Part shown: one piece after another, positions 42,610 through 49,383 of the stretch | How the letters are laid out: each line of letters opens with the position of its first letter | How positions within the stretch are numbered: the stretch's first letter is position 1 | Source of the DNA: Rhodococcus aetherivorans | GTDB lineage: Bacteria > Actinomycetota > Actinomycetes > Mycobacteriales > Mycobacteriaceae | Reading direction: 5' to 3' | DNA: 50,340 bases | Assembly: GCF_011058165.1 (NCBI RefSeq) | Contig: NZ_JAALEG010000041.1 | Coordinates: forward strand, 1 to 50,340 | Program-made: the position numbers and the translations under genes | Notes under the pieces: generated by a model | What the model saw: only the letters and a program-made list of their open reading frames with translations | Told to the model about the DNA's origin: nothing | The model's database searches: none

Positions 42610-42649
42610 GTGCGTCCTTCGGGCGCCTCCAGGCTCCCGAAGGACGCAC
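42610..42649. terminator. Hairpin terminator after the ABC exporter operon
   Basis: A 14-bp stem (42610-42623 with 42636-42649), one mismatch, then 3 bp more and the loop TCCA. It lies after the permease stop (minus strand). Its core GTCCTTCGGG/CCCGAAGGAC resembles the hairpin at 32885-32930. Confidence 0.75.
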
Positions 42650-42655
42650 CGGCGC

Positions 42656-43846
42656 CTACCGGCCGATCGCCTCCTTCCAGGTGACCACGCGGCCGATGCG
42701 CAGGATGGACCGGCGGTAGATCCGCGCCCCGACCACGCTCAGGGCGCCGGTCACGAGCAGCATCAGCACGATCGTGCCGACGATCTGCAGCGGGGTCGCC
42801 ACGCCGGAGGCGATGCGCAGCGGCATCAGGATCGCCGAGAACGGCGGGATCCAGCTCAGCACGGTGCTCCACGTCGACTCGGGGTCGTCCACGGACGAGA
42901 AGGCCGCGAAGAACATCGCGACGATGAGCACCATCAGCGGGGACGCGGTGGCGTTCACGTCCTCCTGGCGCGACACCATCGAGCCGGCCGCGGCGTAGAG
43001 GACCGCGAAGAACGCGAACCCGAGGACGAACCAGCCCAGTGTGCCGGCGAGCGTGCCCAGGGCCGCGCCGGTGACGGTGAGTGTGCCGGTGGCGAGACCG
43101 GCCCCCACCCCGGCCACCCCGTATGCGGTGAGCTGCAGCAGACCCACCGCACCGATGCCGAGGATCTTGCCCCACAGCAACTGCAGCGGGCGCAGCGTCG
43201 ACAGCAGCAGCTCCACCACGCGCGACGACTTCTCCTCGACCACGCCCATCGCCACGTACATCCCGAACATCATGATCTGCATGTAGAGCAACACGACCGC
43301 CGCGATCGCCAGGGTGGTGCGCTGCGCCTGCTCCGGGTCCGGCGGGTCGAGGGCCTCGACGGTCACGGTGGCGCGGGCGGTGTCCGCCGCCAGCGCGGAC
43401 GGGTCGACGCCGCGCGCGGTGAGGGCGTCGACCTGCGCCTGCTGCGCGACGGCCGTGTCGATCGTCGCGCGCACGGCCGGGTCGATCTCCGATTCGGCGA
43501 CGGCGGTGACGGAACCCGCCGGGCCCGGGACCAGCGCGACGTCGAGCTCGCCGTCGCGTACCCGGTCGCGGCCGGTGCCGGCGTCCGGGATCTCCGTGAC
43601 GTCGACCGGGCTGCCCGTGGCTTCTCCGACGGCGGTGACGGCGGCGCCGAGGGCCGGGTCGCCGACGACGCCGACGGTGGCGGGTTCGTCGTCGCCGGAG
43701 AACAGCGACACGGCGACGATGCCGCCGACGATCGCGAGCAGGATGATCGCGTTGCTGATCAGGAAGCTCTTCTTGCGGATCTGGGTGAGGAACTCACGGC
43801 GGGCCACCAGCGCGACGGCGCGGGCGGGACTCAACGGGGCGCTCAC
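42656..43846 (-). CDS. ABC exporter permease (NatB/ABC-2 type)
   Basis: This 396-residue permease has an N-terminal helix after FLTQIRKKSFLISNA, a large extracytoplasmic domain (about 55-185), and a cluster of about five membrane segments from residue 188 on, with MGVVEEKSSRVVELLLSTLRP, the standard mark of NatB-like ABC-2 permeases. GTG start at 43846 overlaps the ATPase stop by GTGA. Together with the ATPase it forms a drug, peptide or sodium exporter; the substrate is unknown. Confidence 0.88.
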   Translation of the reverse strand: MSAPLSPARAVALVARREFLTQIRKKSFLISNAIILLAIVGGIVAVSLFSGDDEPATVGVVGDPALGAAVTAVGEATGSPVDVTEIPDAGTGRDRVRDGELDVALVPGPAGSVTAVAESEIDPAVRATIDTAVAQQAQVDALTARGVDPSALAADTARATVTVEALDPPDPEQAQRTTLAIAAVVLLYMQIMMFGMYVAMGVVEEKSSRVVELLLSTLRPLQLLWGKILGIGAVGLLQLTAYGVAGVGAGLATGTLTVTGAALGTLAGTLGWFVLGFAFFAVLYAAAGSMVSRQEDVNATASPLMVLIVAMFFAAFSSVDDPESTWSTVLSWIPPFSAILMPLRIASGVATPLQIVGTIVLMLLVTGALSVVGARIYRRSILRIGRVVTWKEAIGR

Positions 43847-44733
43847 GCGGCGACCACCTCTCGGAACAGGTCGGTCAATGTCGGCCGACGAACGGAGAAC
43901 TCGTGCACCGGGCCGGTGGCGAGCGCGGCCCGGAGGATCTGCTGGTCGTCGGCGCCGTTGCCGAGGACGAGGACGGTGCGCCCGCCGCCGTGCGCGACGG
44001 TGGTGACGCCGGGCAGCCCGGCGGCCCAGCCCTCGGGGGCCTGTGGGGCGTGCACCTCGAGCCGAGCCTCACCGTGGCCGCGCAGTTCGTCGACGGTGCC
44101 GACGGCGCGCATCGTTCCCTTGGAAATGATCCCGACACGGTGGCAGAGCCGTTGCACGAGATCGAGCTGGTGGCTCGAGAAGATCACCGGGACACCGGTT
44201 TCGGCCTTCTCCATCAGCACGTCGCTCATGACGTCGACGGCGACGGGGTCCAGGCCCGAGAACGGCTCGTCGAGGACCAGCACCCTCGGGTCGTGCACCA
44301 GGGCGGCCGCGAGCTGGACCCGCTGCTGGTTACCGAGGGAGAGCGCGTCGACGGCGTCGTCCACCCGCTCGGCGATGCCCAGCCGGCTCGTCCAGCGCGT
44401 CACGGCGGCATCGGCCTCGGAACGGGAGAGTCCGTGCAGCCGAGCGAGGTACGACAGTTGCGCGCCGACCTGCATCTTGGGGTACAGCCCCCGTTCCTCC
44501 GGCATGTACCCGATGGTGCGGCGCACCTGGAGGTCGACGGGCCGGCCGTCGAGCCGGACCTCACCGGAGTCGGCGGCGAGCACCCCGAGGACGATCCGCA
44601 TGGTGGTGGTCTTCCCGGCGCCGTTGCTGCCGACGAAGCCGAACAGCTCACCGGGCCGCACGTCGAAGGTGACGTCGTCGAGCGCGACGACGTCACCGTA
44701 TCGTTTCGAGACACTGTTGATCGTGAGCGTCAC
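43843..44733 (-). CDS. ABC transporter ATPase (NatA-like)
   Basis: This 296-residue ATPase has Walker A GSNGAGKTTT, the signature LSLGNQQRV, Walker B VLVLDEPFSGLDP and the switch His in FSSHQLDLV. The C-terminal 80 residues form a regulatory domain seen in drug and sodium exporter ATPases. GTG at 44733 follows GGAGGAAAC, a strong ribosome binding site. It is the third gene of an operon with an XRE regulator, a four-helix membrane protein and the permease. Confidence 0.92.
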   Translation of the reverse strand: MTLTINSVSKRYGDVVALDDVTFDVRPGELFGFVGSNGAGKTTTMRIVLGVLAADSGEVRLDGRPVDLQVRRTIGYMPEERGLYPKMQVGAQLSYLARLHGLSRSEADAAVTRWTSRLGIAERVDDAVDALSLGNQQRVQLAAALVHDPRVLVLDEPFSGLDPVAVDVMSDVLMEKAETGVPVIFSSHQLDLVQRLCHRVGIISKGTMRAVGTVDELRGHGEARLEVHAPQAPEGWAAGLPGVTTVAHGGGRTVLVLGNGADDQQILRAALATGPVHEFSVRRPTLTDLFREVVAA

Positions 44734-44765
44734 GTTTCCTCCGTCTTCTCGGGTTGTTCTCTGCG

Positions 44766-45311
44766 TCAGTCGGTTTCGTCGGGATCGGGGTTGTTCCAGG
44801 CGAGGATCATCGCGGGCAGGCAACCGCCGATCAGCGTCGCGGTCAGCGTCATGAGCCCGCCCGCATAGGCCATCCTGGGATGCATGCCGTCGGTCAGCAC
44901 GCTGCCGACGACGAGGTAGAGCACCGGAATCATCACCAGGGACTGGGTCACGGTCAGGGCGATCGAGCGAGCGCTGTTGCGTTCCTGGATCTCCCGCTCG
45001 TCGAGGGCCGCGCGCGGTGCGTCGCCCTGCCGGCCCGAGACGATCTGCAGCGAGATCCAGAGGGGGAAGAACGCCAGGCACGCCGGCAGCCACAGCAGTG
45101 GTCCCCGTTCGAAGAAGTGGCACAGCACGCCCACGGTGAACATGAGAACGAACGTCGCGGCGAGGGCCACGACCAGGATTCGGCGGCGTCGACGAGTGCG
45201 CCAGCGCGGCAACATGTTCCGGAACTTTTCTTCGTTCCTCAGGAAGCGCCGGGTGCGGAAGGCCTCGTACCGTTCGAGGAGGGTGGCGTCGTGCACGGGC
45301 ATCTCGGTCAC
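44766..45311 (-). CDS. Four-helix integral membrane protein of unknown function
   Basis: This 181-residue protein has a basic cytoplasmic N-terminus (LPRWRTRRRRR at about 34-44), four hydrophobic segments (about 45-67, 72-91, 118-139, 150-172) and a short acidic end. It starts at a GTG that overlaps the XRE stop by GTGA and lies before the ABC ATPase gene. Similar small membrane proteins accompany XRE regulators in bacterial loci that control exporters. I do not recognise a named family. Perhaps it helps the exporter or acts as a membrane sensor. Confidence 0.7.
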   Translation of the reverse strand: MTEMPVHDATLLERYEAFRTRRFLRNEEKFRNMLPRWRTRRRRRILVVALAATFVLMFTVGVLCHFFERGPLLWLPACLAFFPLWISLQIVSGRQGDAPRAALDEREIQERNSARSIALTVTQSLVMIPVLYLVVGSVLTDGMHPRMAYAGGLMTLTATLIGGCLPAMILAWNNPDPDETD

Positions 45312-45598
45312 TGTGCGTCACGTCCTTCGGTTGCGGTGCGGATCCGGTACACCTCGGTGGACAGCGGCCCGAACTCGGTGCGGGAGAACACGGCCTCGAC
45401 CGGGAGGCCGAAGACGTCGCAGATGCGGAAGGCGAGGTCGAGGCTCGGGTAGTGGTCGCCACGCTCGAGGGCGCCGACGGTCTGGGGATTGACCTCGACG
45501 AGCTGCGCGAGCTGCGCGCGGCTCATCCCGCGTTCCGCGCGCAGGACGCGGATGCGGTTGTGGATCGGCAGGGTTTCCCCCCGACGTACCGGACTCAT
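45308..45598 (-). CDS. XRE-family HTH regulator (YozG-like)
   Basis: This 96-residue protein has a Cro/CI HTH: NRIRVLRAERGMSRAQLAQL (about 14-33) followed by VNPQTVGALERGDHYPSLDL and a short C-terminal tail. It resembles small regulators that sit ahead of membrane protein and ABC genes. ATG at 45598. Promoter elements TTGACC and AATACT with 17-bp spacing lie immediately upstream and the start codon is only six bases after the -10, so the transcript is probably leaderless. A 17-bp inverted repeat overlaps both (45598-45614), suggesting autorepression. Confidence 0.85.
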   Translation of the reverse strand: MSPVRRGETLPIHNRIRVLRAERGMSRAQLAQLVEVNPQTVGALERGDHYPSLDLAFRICDVFGLPVEAVFSRTEFGPLSTEVYRIRTATEGRDAQ

Positions 45599-45614
45599 AC
45601 AACGAAGTATTGTA
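45598..45614. promoter_or_regulatory. Inverted repeat over the XRE promoter
   Basis: TACAA-N7-TTGTA covers the -10 and the first base of the ATG. Short but in a strategic position. Confidence 0.5.
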
Positions 45615-45634
45615 AAAACCCAACGAACGGTCAA
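45606..45634 (-). promoter_or_regulatory. Promoter of the XRE/ABC exporter operon
   Basis: On the minus strand, TTGACC (45634-45629) and AATACT (45611-45606), 17 bp apart, five and four matches to consensus. Confidence 0.6.
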
Positions 45635-45699
45635 GCGGTGTCGACGCGTCCGCGCGGCAGGCAGCACCCCGGCGCGCCGCCGAAAGACCCGCGGGAGTC

Positions 45700-46074
45700 C
45701 TACTCGAGCAGCCCGCGGAGCCGGTCGAGCTCGCGCCGGTCCCGCTTGGTGGGCCGGCCCGTGCCGCGGTCGCGGCGGGGAATCGAGGCGAGGATCTCCT
45801 TGGGTGGGGGAGGGGGACTGTGGTCCTCGTACGCCTGGGCGGCGACCGGCGCCCCCACCCGCTTGGCCAGCAGCTGCGTCACCCGCACGATCCGTTCCGC
45901 CCCGGCCACGCGCACCCGCACCTCGTCGCCGACCTTCACGGGCTGCGACGGCTTCGCGGGGGCGTCGTTGACCCGCACGTGCCCGCCGCGGCACGCGGCC
46001 GCGGCGGCGGACCGCGTCTTGAACAGGCGCACCGCCCAGGTCCAGCTGTCCACCCGGACGCTGCCCGCCGTCAT
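45700..46074 (-). CDS. S4-domain RNA-binding protein (Hsp15/RqcP-like)
   Basis: This 124-residue protein has an S4 domain at residues 5-60: VRVDSWTWAVRLFKTRSAAA then CRGGHVRVNDAPAKPSQPVKVG. The tail is basic and ends GRPTKRDRRELDRLRGLL, as in Hsp15. Hsp15 and RqcP bind stalled 50S ribosomes with nascent chains in rescue or quality control. ATG at 46074 overlaps the stop of the ABC-F gene (ATGA), so the two are co-translated, a link that also points to ribosome-associated function. Confidence 0.85.
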   Translation of the reverse strand: MTAGSVRVDSWTWAVRLFKTRSAAAAACRGGHVRVNDAPAKPSQPVKVGDEVRVRVAGAERIVRVTQLLAKRVGAPVAAQAYEDHSPPPPPKEILASIPRRDRGTGRPTKRDRRELDRLRGLLE

Positions 46075-47708
46075 GCCGGCTCCTCCGTCAGCCGCCCCTC
46101 GTCGAGGTGCCACCGGCGGGTCGAACGGGTGTTGGCGAGCATCCGGCGATCGTGGGTGACCAGCAGCAGCGTGCCCTCGAAGCTGTCGACGGCCTGCTCG
46201 AGCTGCTCGATCGCGGGCAGGTCCAGGTGGTTCGTCGGTTCGTCGAGCACCAGCAGGTTCACCCCGCGGGCCTGCAGCAGGGCCAGTCCGGCCCGGGTGC
46301 GTTCGCCCGGTGACAGCGACGACGCGGACCGCAGCACGTGGTGGCCCCTGAGCCCGAACTTGGCGAGCAGCGTCCGCACCTCCGCGTCCGGCCAATCCGG
46401 CACCTGCGCGGCGAAGGCGTCCACGAGCGGCTCGTCGCCCTCGAACAGCGCACGTGCCTGGTCGATCTCGCCGATCTTCACGCCCGACCCGAGGGCCGCG
46501 GTGCCGGTGTCGGGCCGGATCCGGCCCAGCAGCAGGCGCAGCAGCGTCGTCTTCCCGGCGCCGTTCGGGCCGGTGACGACGATCCGGTCGCCCCACTGCA
46601 CCTGCGTCGTGACGGGGCCGAGCACGAAGTCGCCGCGGTCGACGCGTGCGCCGTTCAGGGTGGCCACCACCGCACCGCTGCGCGGCGCCGCCGCGATCGA
46701 CATGCGCAGCTCCCACTCCTTGCGCGGCTCCTCGACGACGTCGAGCCGCTCGATGCGGCGCTGCGTCTGCCGCGCCTTCGCCGCCTGCTTCTCGGTGGCC
46801 TCGGCGCGGAACTTCTTGCCGAGCTTGTCGTTGTCCTTGGACTTGCGGCGGGCGTTGCGGACCCCGTGCTCGAGCCAGTTGCGCTGCATCCGGGCGCGAT
46901 CCTCGAGCTCCTGCTTGGTGTCCGCGTACTCCTCGTAGGTCTCGCGGGCGTGCCGCCGAGCCACCTCGCGTTCGACGAGGTAGGCCTCGTAACCGCCGTC
47001 GTACACCGCGATCTGTTGCTGCGTCAGATCCAGTTCGACGATCCCGGTGACCGTGCGGGCCAGGAACTCGCGGTCGTGGCTGATCACCATCAGCGGGGTG
47101 CGGGTCTCGGCGACGAATCGCTCGAGCTGATCGAGGCCGGCCAGATCGAGGTCGTTCGTGGGTTCGTCGAGCAGCAGCACGTCGTACCGGGACAGCAGCA
47201 GGGCCGCCAGCCCGGCCCGCGCCGCCTGTCCCCCGGAGAGCCCCGTCATGGGCGCGTCCAGCCCGACCTCGAGGCCCAGGTCGGCGACGACCTTCTCGGC
47301 GCGTTCGGCGAGATCCGCGCCGCCGAGCGCGAGCCACCGTTCCAGGGCGGGGGTGTAGTCGTCGACATCGGTGGTCCCCAGCGCCTCGGCCGCGGCGTTC
47401 ATCGCGTGCTCGGCGTCGGTGACACCGGTCCGTCGGCCGAGGAAGCCGAGGATCGTCTCGCCCGGGACGCGCTCGGGTTCCTGGGCGAGATACCCGACGG
47501 TGGCGTCGGGCGGGCTGAGGACGACCGTGCCGGTGACGTCGGCGGTGCCGACCCCGGCGAGCGTCGTGAGCAGGGTGGACTTGCCTGCGCCGTTGGCGCC
47601 GACCAGGCCGATCACGTCGCCGGGCGCGACGGTCAGGCTCAGGTCGGTGAACAGGGTGCGTTCGCCCCGGGAGGCGGACAGGCCGCTGATGCGCAGTGTT
47701 GCAGTCAC
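46071..47708 (-). CDS. ABC-F family ATPase
   Basis: This 545-residue protein has two ABC domains without membrane segments: Walker A GANGAGKST and GPNGAGKTT, signature LSGGQAARA and LSPGERTRA, and Walker B LLLLDEPTNDLD and LLVLDEPTNHLD. Between them is the basic coiled linker (about 235-305, NARRKSKDNDKLGKKFR), the ABC-F ribosome contact. Such proteins act on the ribosome, either as housekeeping factors or as antibiotic target protection. The type is not decided here. GTG at 47708 follows GAGAGGT. The S4 protein gene overlaps its stop. Confidence 0.9.
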   Translation of the reverse strand: MTATLRISGLSASRGERTLFTDLSLTVAPGDVIGLVGANGAGKSTLLTTLAGVGTADVTGTVVLSPPDATVGYLAQEPERVPGETILGFLGRRTGVTDAEHAMNAAAEALGTTDVDDYTPALERWLALGGADLAERAEKVVADLGLEVGLDAPMTGLSGGQAARAGLAALLLSRYDVLLLDEPTNDLDLAGLDQLERFVAETRTPLMVISHDREFLARTVTGIVELDLTQQQIAVYDGGYEAYLVEREVARRHARETYEEYADTKQELEDRARMQRNWLEHGVRNARRKSKDNDKLGKKFRAEATEKQAAKARQTQRRIERLDVVEEPRKEWELRMSIAAAPRSGAVVATLNGARVDRGDFVLGPVTTQVQWGDRIVVTGPNGAGKTTLLRLLLGRIRPDTGTAALGSGVKIGEIDQARALFEGDEPLVDAFAAQVPDWPDAEVRTLLAKFGLRGHHVLRSASSLSPGERTRAGLALLQARGVNLLVLDEPTNHLDLPAIEQLEQAVDSFEGTLLLVTHDRRMLANTRSTRRWHLDEGRLTEEPA

Positions 47709-47794
47709 CTCTCGATTATCCCCACGCGCGTCGCGGGGTTTCCGGATGGTGGGATGCGGGGAACACCGGGCGGCCGGAACGGGTTGGGCCGATC

Positions 47795-48619
47795 ATGACC
47801 GTTCCCACGATCACCCTCAACGACGGCAACACCATTCCGCAGCTCGGCTTCGGCCTGTGGCAGGTCGAGGACGAGCAGAGCTACGACGCGGTGACCGAGG
47901 CGCTGCGGGTGGGCTACCGCAGCATCGACACCGCGGCCCTCTACGGCAACGAGGCCGGCACCGGCCGCGCGCTGCGCGACTCGGGCGTCCCCCGCGACGA
48001 GCTGTTCGTCACCACCAAGCTGTGGAACAGCGACCAGGGCTACGACTCGGCGCTGCGCGCCTTCGACACGAGCCTGGGCAGGCTCGGCCTCGACTACGTC
48101 GACCTGTACCTGATCCACTGGCCGGCGCCGGCCCAGGACCGCTACATCGACACCTTCCGCGCCTTCCAGAAGATCAAGGCGGAGGGCCGCGCCCGCTCGA
48201 TCGGCGTCTCCAACTTCCGGGTCGAGGATCTCGACCGGCTGATCGACGCCGTCGGCGAGGTCCCGGCCGTCAACCAGATCGAGCTGCATCCGCGGTTCAA
48301 CCAGGCCGAGCTGCGGGCGTATCACACCGGCAAGGGCATCGCCACCGAGGCCTGGAGCCCCCTCGGCCAGGGCACCGTGCTCGAGGACCCGACGCTGAGG
48401 TCGATCGCGCAGGCGCACGGCCGCACCGTCGCGCAGGTGATCCTGCGCTGGCACATCCAGCTCGGCACCATCGTCATCCCGAAGTCCGTCACGCCCGAGC
48501 GCATCGCGAGCAACTTCGACGTCTTCGGTTTCGAGCTGACCGCGGACGACCTCGACCGCATCCGCGAGCTGCACGACGACGGCGGCCGCATCGGCGGCGA
48601 TCCCGCCACGTTCTCCTGA
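47795..48619 (+). CDS. Aldo/keto reductase
   Basis: This 274-residue NADPH-dependent oxidoreductase has the catalytic tetrad in GYRSIDTAALYGNE (Asp, Tyr), FVTTKLWN (Lys) and YLIHWPAP (His), followed by IGVSNFRVEDLDRLI and the nucleotide-binding IVIPKSVTPERIASN. It is in the AKR5-like group of actinobacterial 2,5-diketo-gluconate reductase relatives; the physiological substrate is unknown. ATG at 47795. Divergent from the ABC-F gene. A palindrome follows the stop (48639-48689). Confidence 0.9.
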   Translation: MTVPTITLNDGNTIPQLGFGLWQVEDEQSYDAVTEALRVGYRSIDTAALYGNEAGTGRALRDSGVPRDELFVTTKLWNSDQGYDSALRAFDTSLGRLGLDYVDLYLIHWPAPAQDRYIDTFRAFQKIKAEGRARSIGVSNFRVEDLDRLIDAVGEVPAVNQIELHPRFNQAELRAYHTGKGIATEAWSPLGQGTVLEDPTLRSIAQAHGRTVAQVILRWHIQLGTIVIPKSVTPERIASNFDVFGFELTADDLDRIRELHDDGGRIGGDPATFS

Positions 48620-48638
48620 TCCGCGGGGCCGGGGCGGT

Positions 48639-48689
48639 GGCCGAATGTGACACGCGTTCGATCTGATCGACGCAGTGTGACATTCGGCC
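48639..48689. repeat. Palindromic repeat copy 1
   Basis: A 51-nt near-perfect hairpin: GGCCGAATGT (48639-48648) with ACATTCGGCC (48680-48689), continued inward to TTCGATC-TGA-TCGA. It shares sequence with copy 2 at 49300-49350. It lies between the aldo/keto reductase gene and the next gene on the same strand and could act as a terminator. Confidence 0.8.
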
Positions 48690-48723
48690 CGGGCGGGCGA
48701 TGAGTTCTCCCGGTCCGACCGGT

Positions 48724-48737
48724 CCGTATCGATACGG
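48724..48737. promoter_or_regulatory. Perfect 14-bp palindrome upstream of the oxidase-like gene
   Basis: CCGTATCGATACGG lies 31 bp before the GTG. It may be an operator; no clear promoter elements are seen. Confidence 0.4.
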
Positions 48738-48767
48738 GCTCCGGCCGGAGCCGGGAGAGGAGTCGTC

Positions 48768-49274
48768 GTGAGCACACCTGTCACCACCACCGTCGATGCC
48801 CGCTTCGGGGACGAAGGGGAGCCGCCCCTGCCGTGGACCGACACGGAGGAGCTTCTCGAGTCCGCGCAGCTGTACTGGCTCAGCACGGTCCGGCGCGACG
48901 GCGTACCGCATGTGACACCGCTGATCGGACTGTGGCACGCGGGCGGATTCGTCTTCTGCACGGGCCCGGGCGAGCAGAAGACGCACAACCTCCGGCACAA
49001 CGATGCGGTGGCTGTCACCACGGGCGTCGCGACGTGGGCGGCCGGCACGGACGTCGTGGTCGAGGGGCGGGCCCGGCGCGTCACCGACGGCGACGCGCTG
49101 CGCGACGTCGCCGAGGCGTACTACGTCAAGTACGGCCAGCAGTGGCGGTTCGAGGTCCACGGCGACGCCGTCGGGCCGGTGGACGACCCGGGCTGGGTCT
49201 TCCGCGTCGAGCCGAGCAAGGTGCTCGTCTTCGCCAAGGGGCCGTTCGGGCAGACCACGCACCGGTTCGCCTGA
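48768..49274 (+). CDS. Pyridoxamine 5'-phosphate oxidase-family protein (split beta-barrel, F420/FMN type)
   Basis: This 168-residue split-barrel protein has LESAQLYWLSTVRRDGVPHVTPLIG (in parts: AQLYWLSTVRRDG, PHVTPLIGLW), FVFCTGPGEQKTHNLRHND and VVVEGRARRVTDGDALRDVA, typical of actinobacterial PPOX-family enzymes that bind FMN or F420 and reduce small substrates. It is not PdxH (which is at 18722). GTG at 48768 follows GAGAGGAG. It is flanked on both sides by related palindromes (48639-48689, 49300-49350). Confidence 0.85.
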   Translation: MSTPVTTTVDARFGDEGEPPLPWTDTEELLESAQLYWLSTVRRDGVPHVTPLIGLWHAGGFVFCTGPGEQKTHNLRHNDAVAVTTGVATWAAGTDVVVEGRARRVTDGDALRDVAEAYYVKYGQQWRFEVHGDAVGPVDDPGWVFRVEPSKVLVFAKGPFGQTTHRFA

Positions 49275-49299
49275 CCGCCCGTGCCGACGGCCCGTTTCC

Positions 49300-49350
49300 G
49301 GCCGGATGTCACATTGCTTCGATCCGATCAAACGCATGTCACATTCGGCC
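49300..49350. repeat. Palindromic repeat copy 2
   Basis: A 51-nt hairpin: GGCCGGATGT (49300-49309) with ACATTCGGCC (49341-49350), one G-U pair, with inner TTCGATC-CGATC. Shares most of its right half with copy 1. It lies between two convergent genes, 25 bp after the upstream stop. Confidence 0.8.
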
Positions 49351-49383
49351 ACACAACCGCGCGAGCACCGCGCCGGTCGCCTG

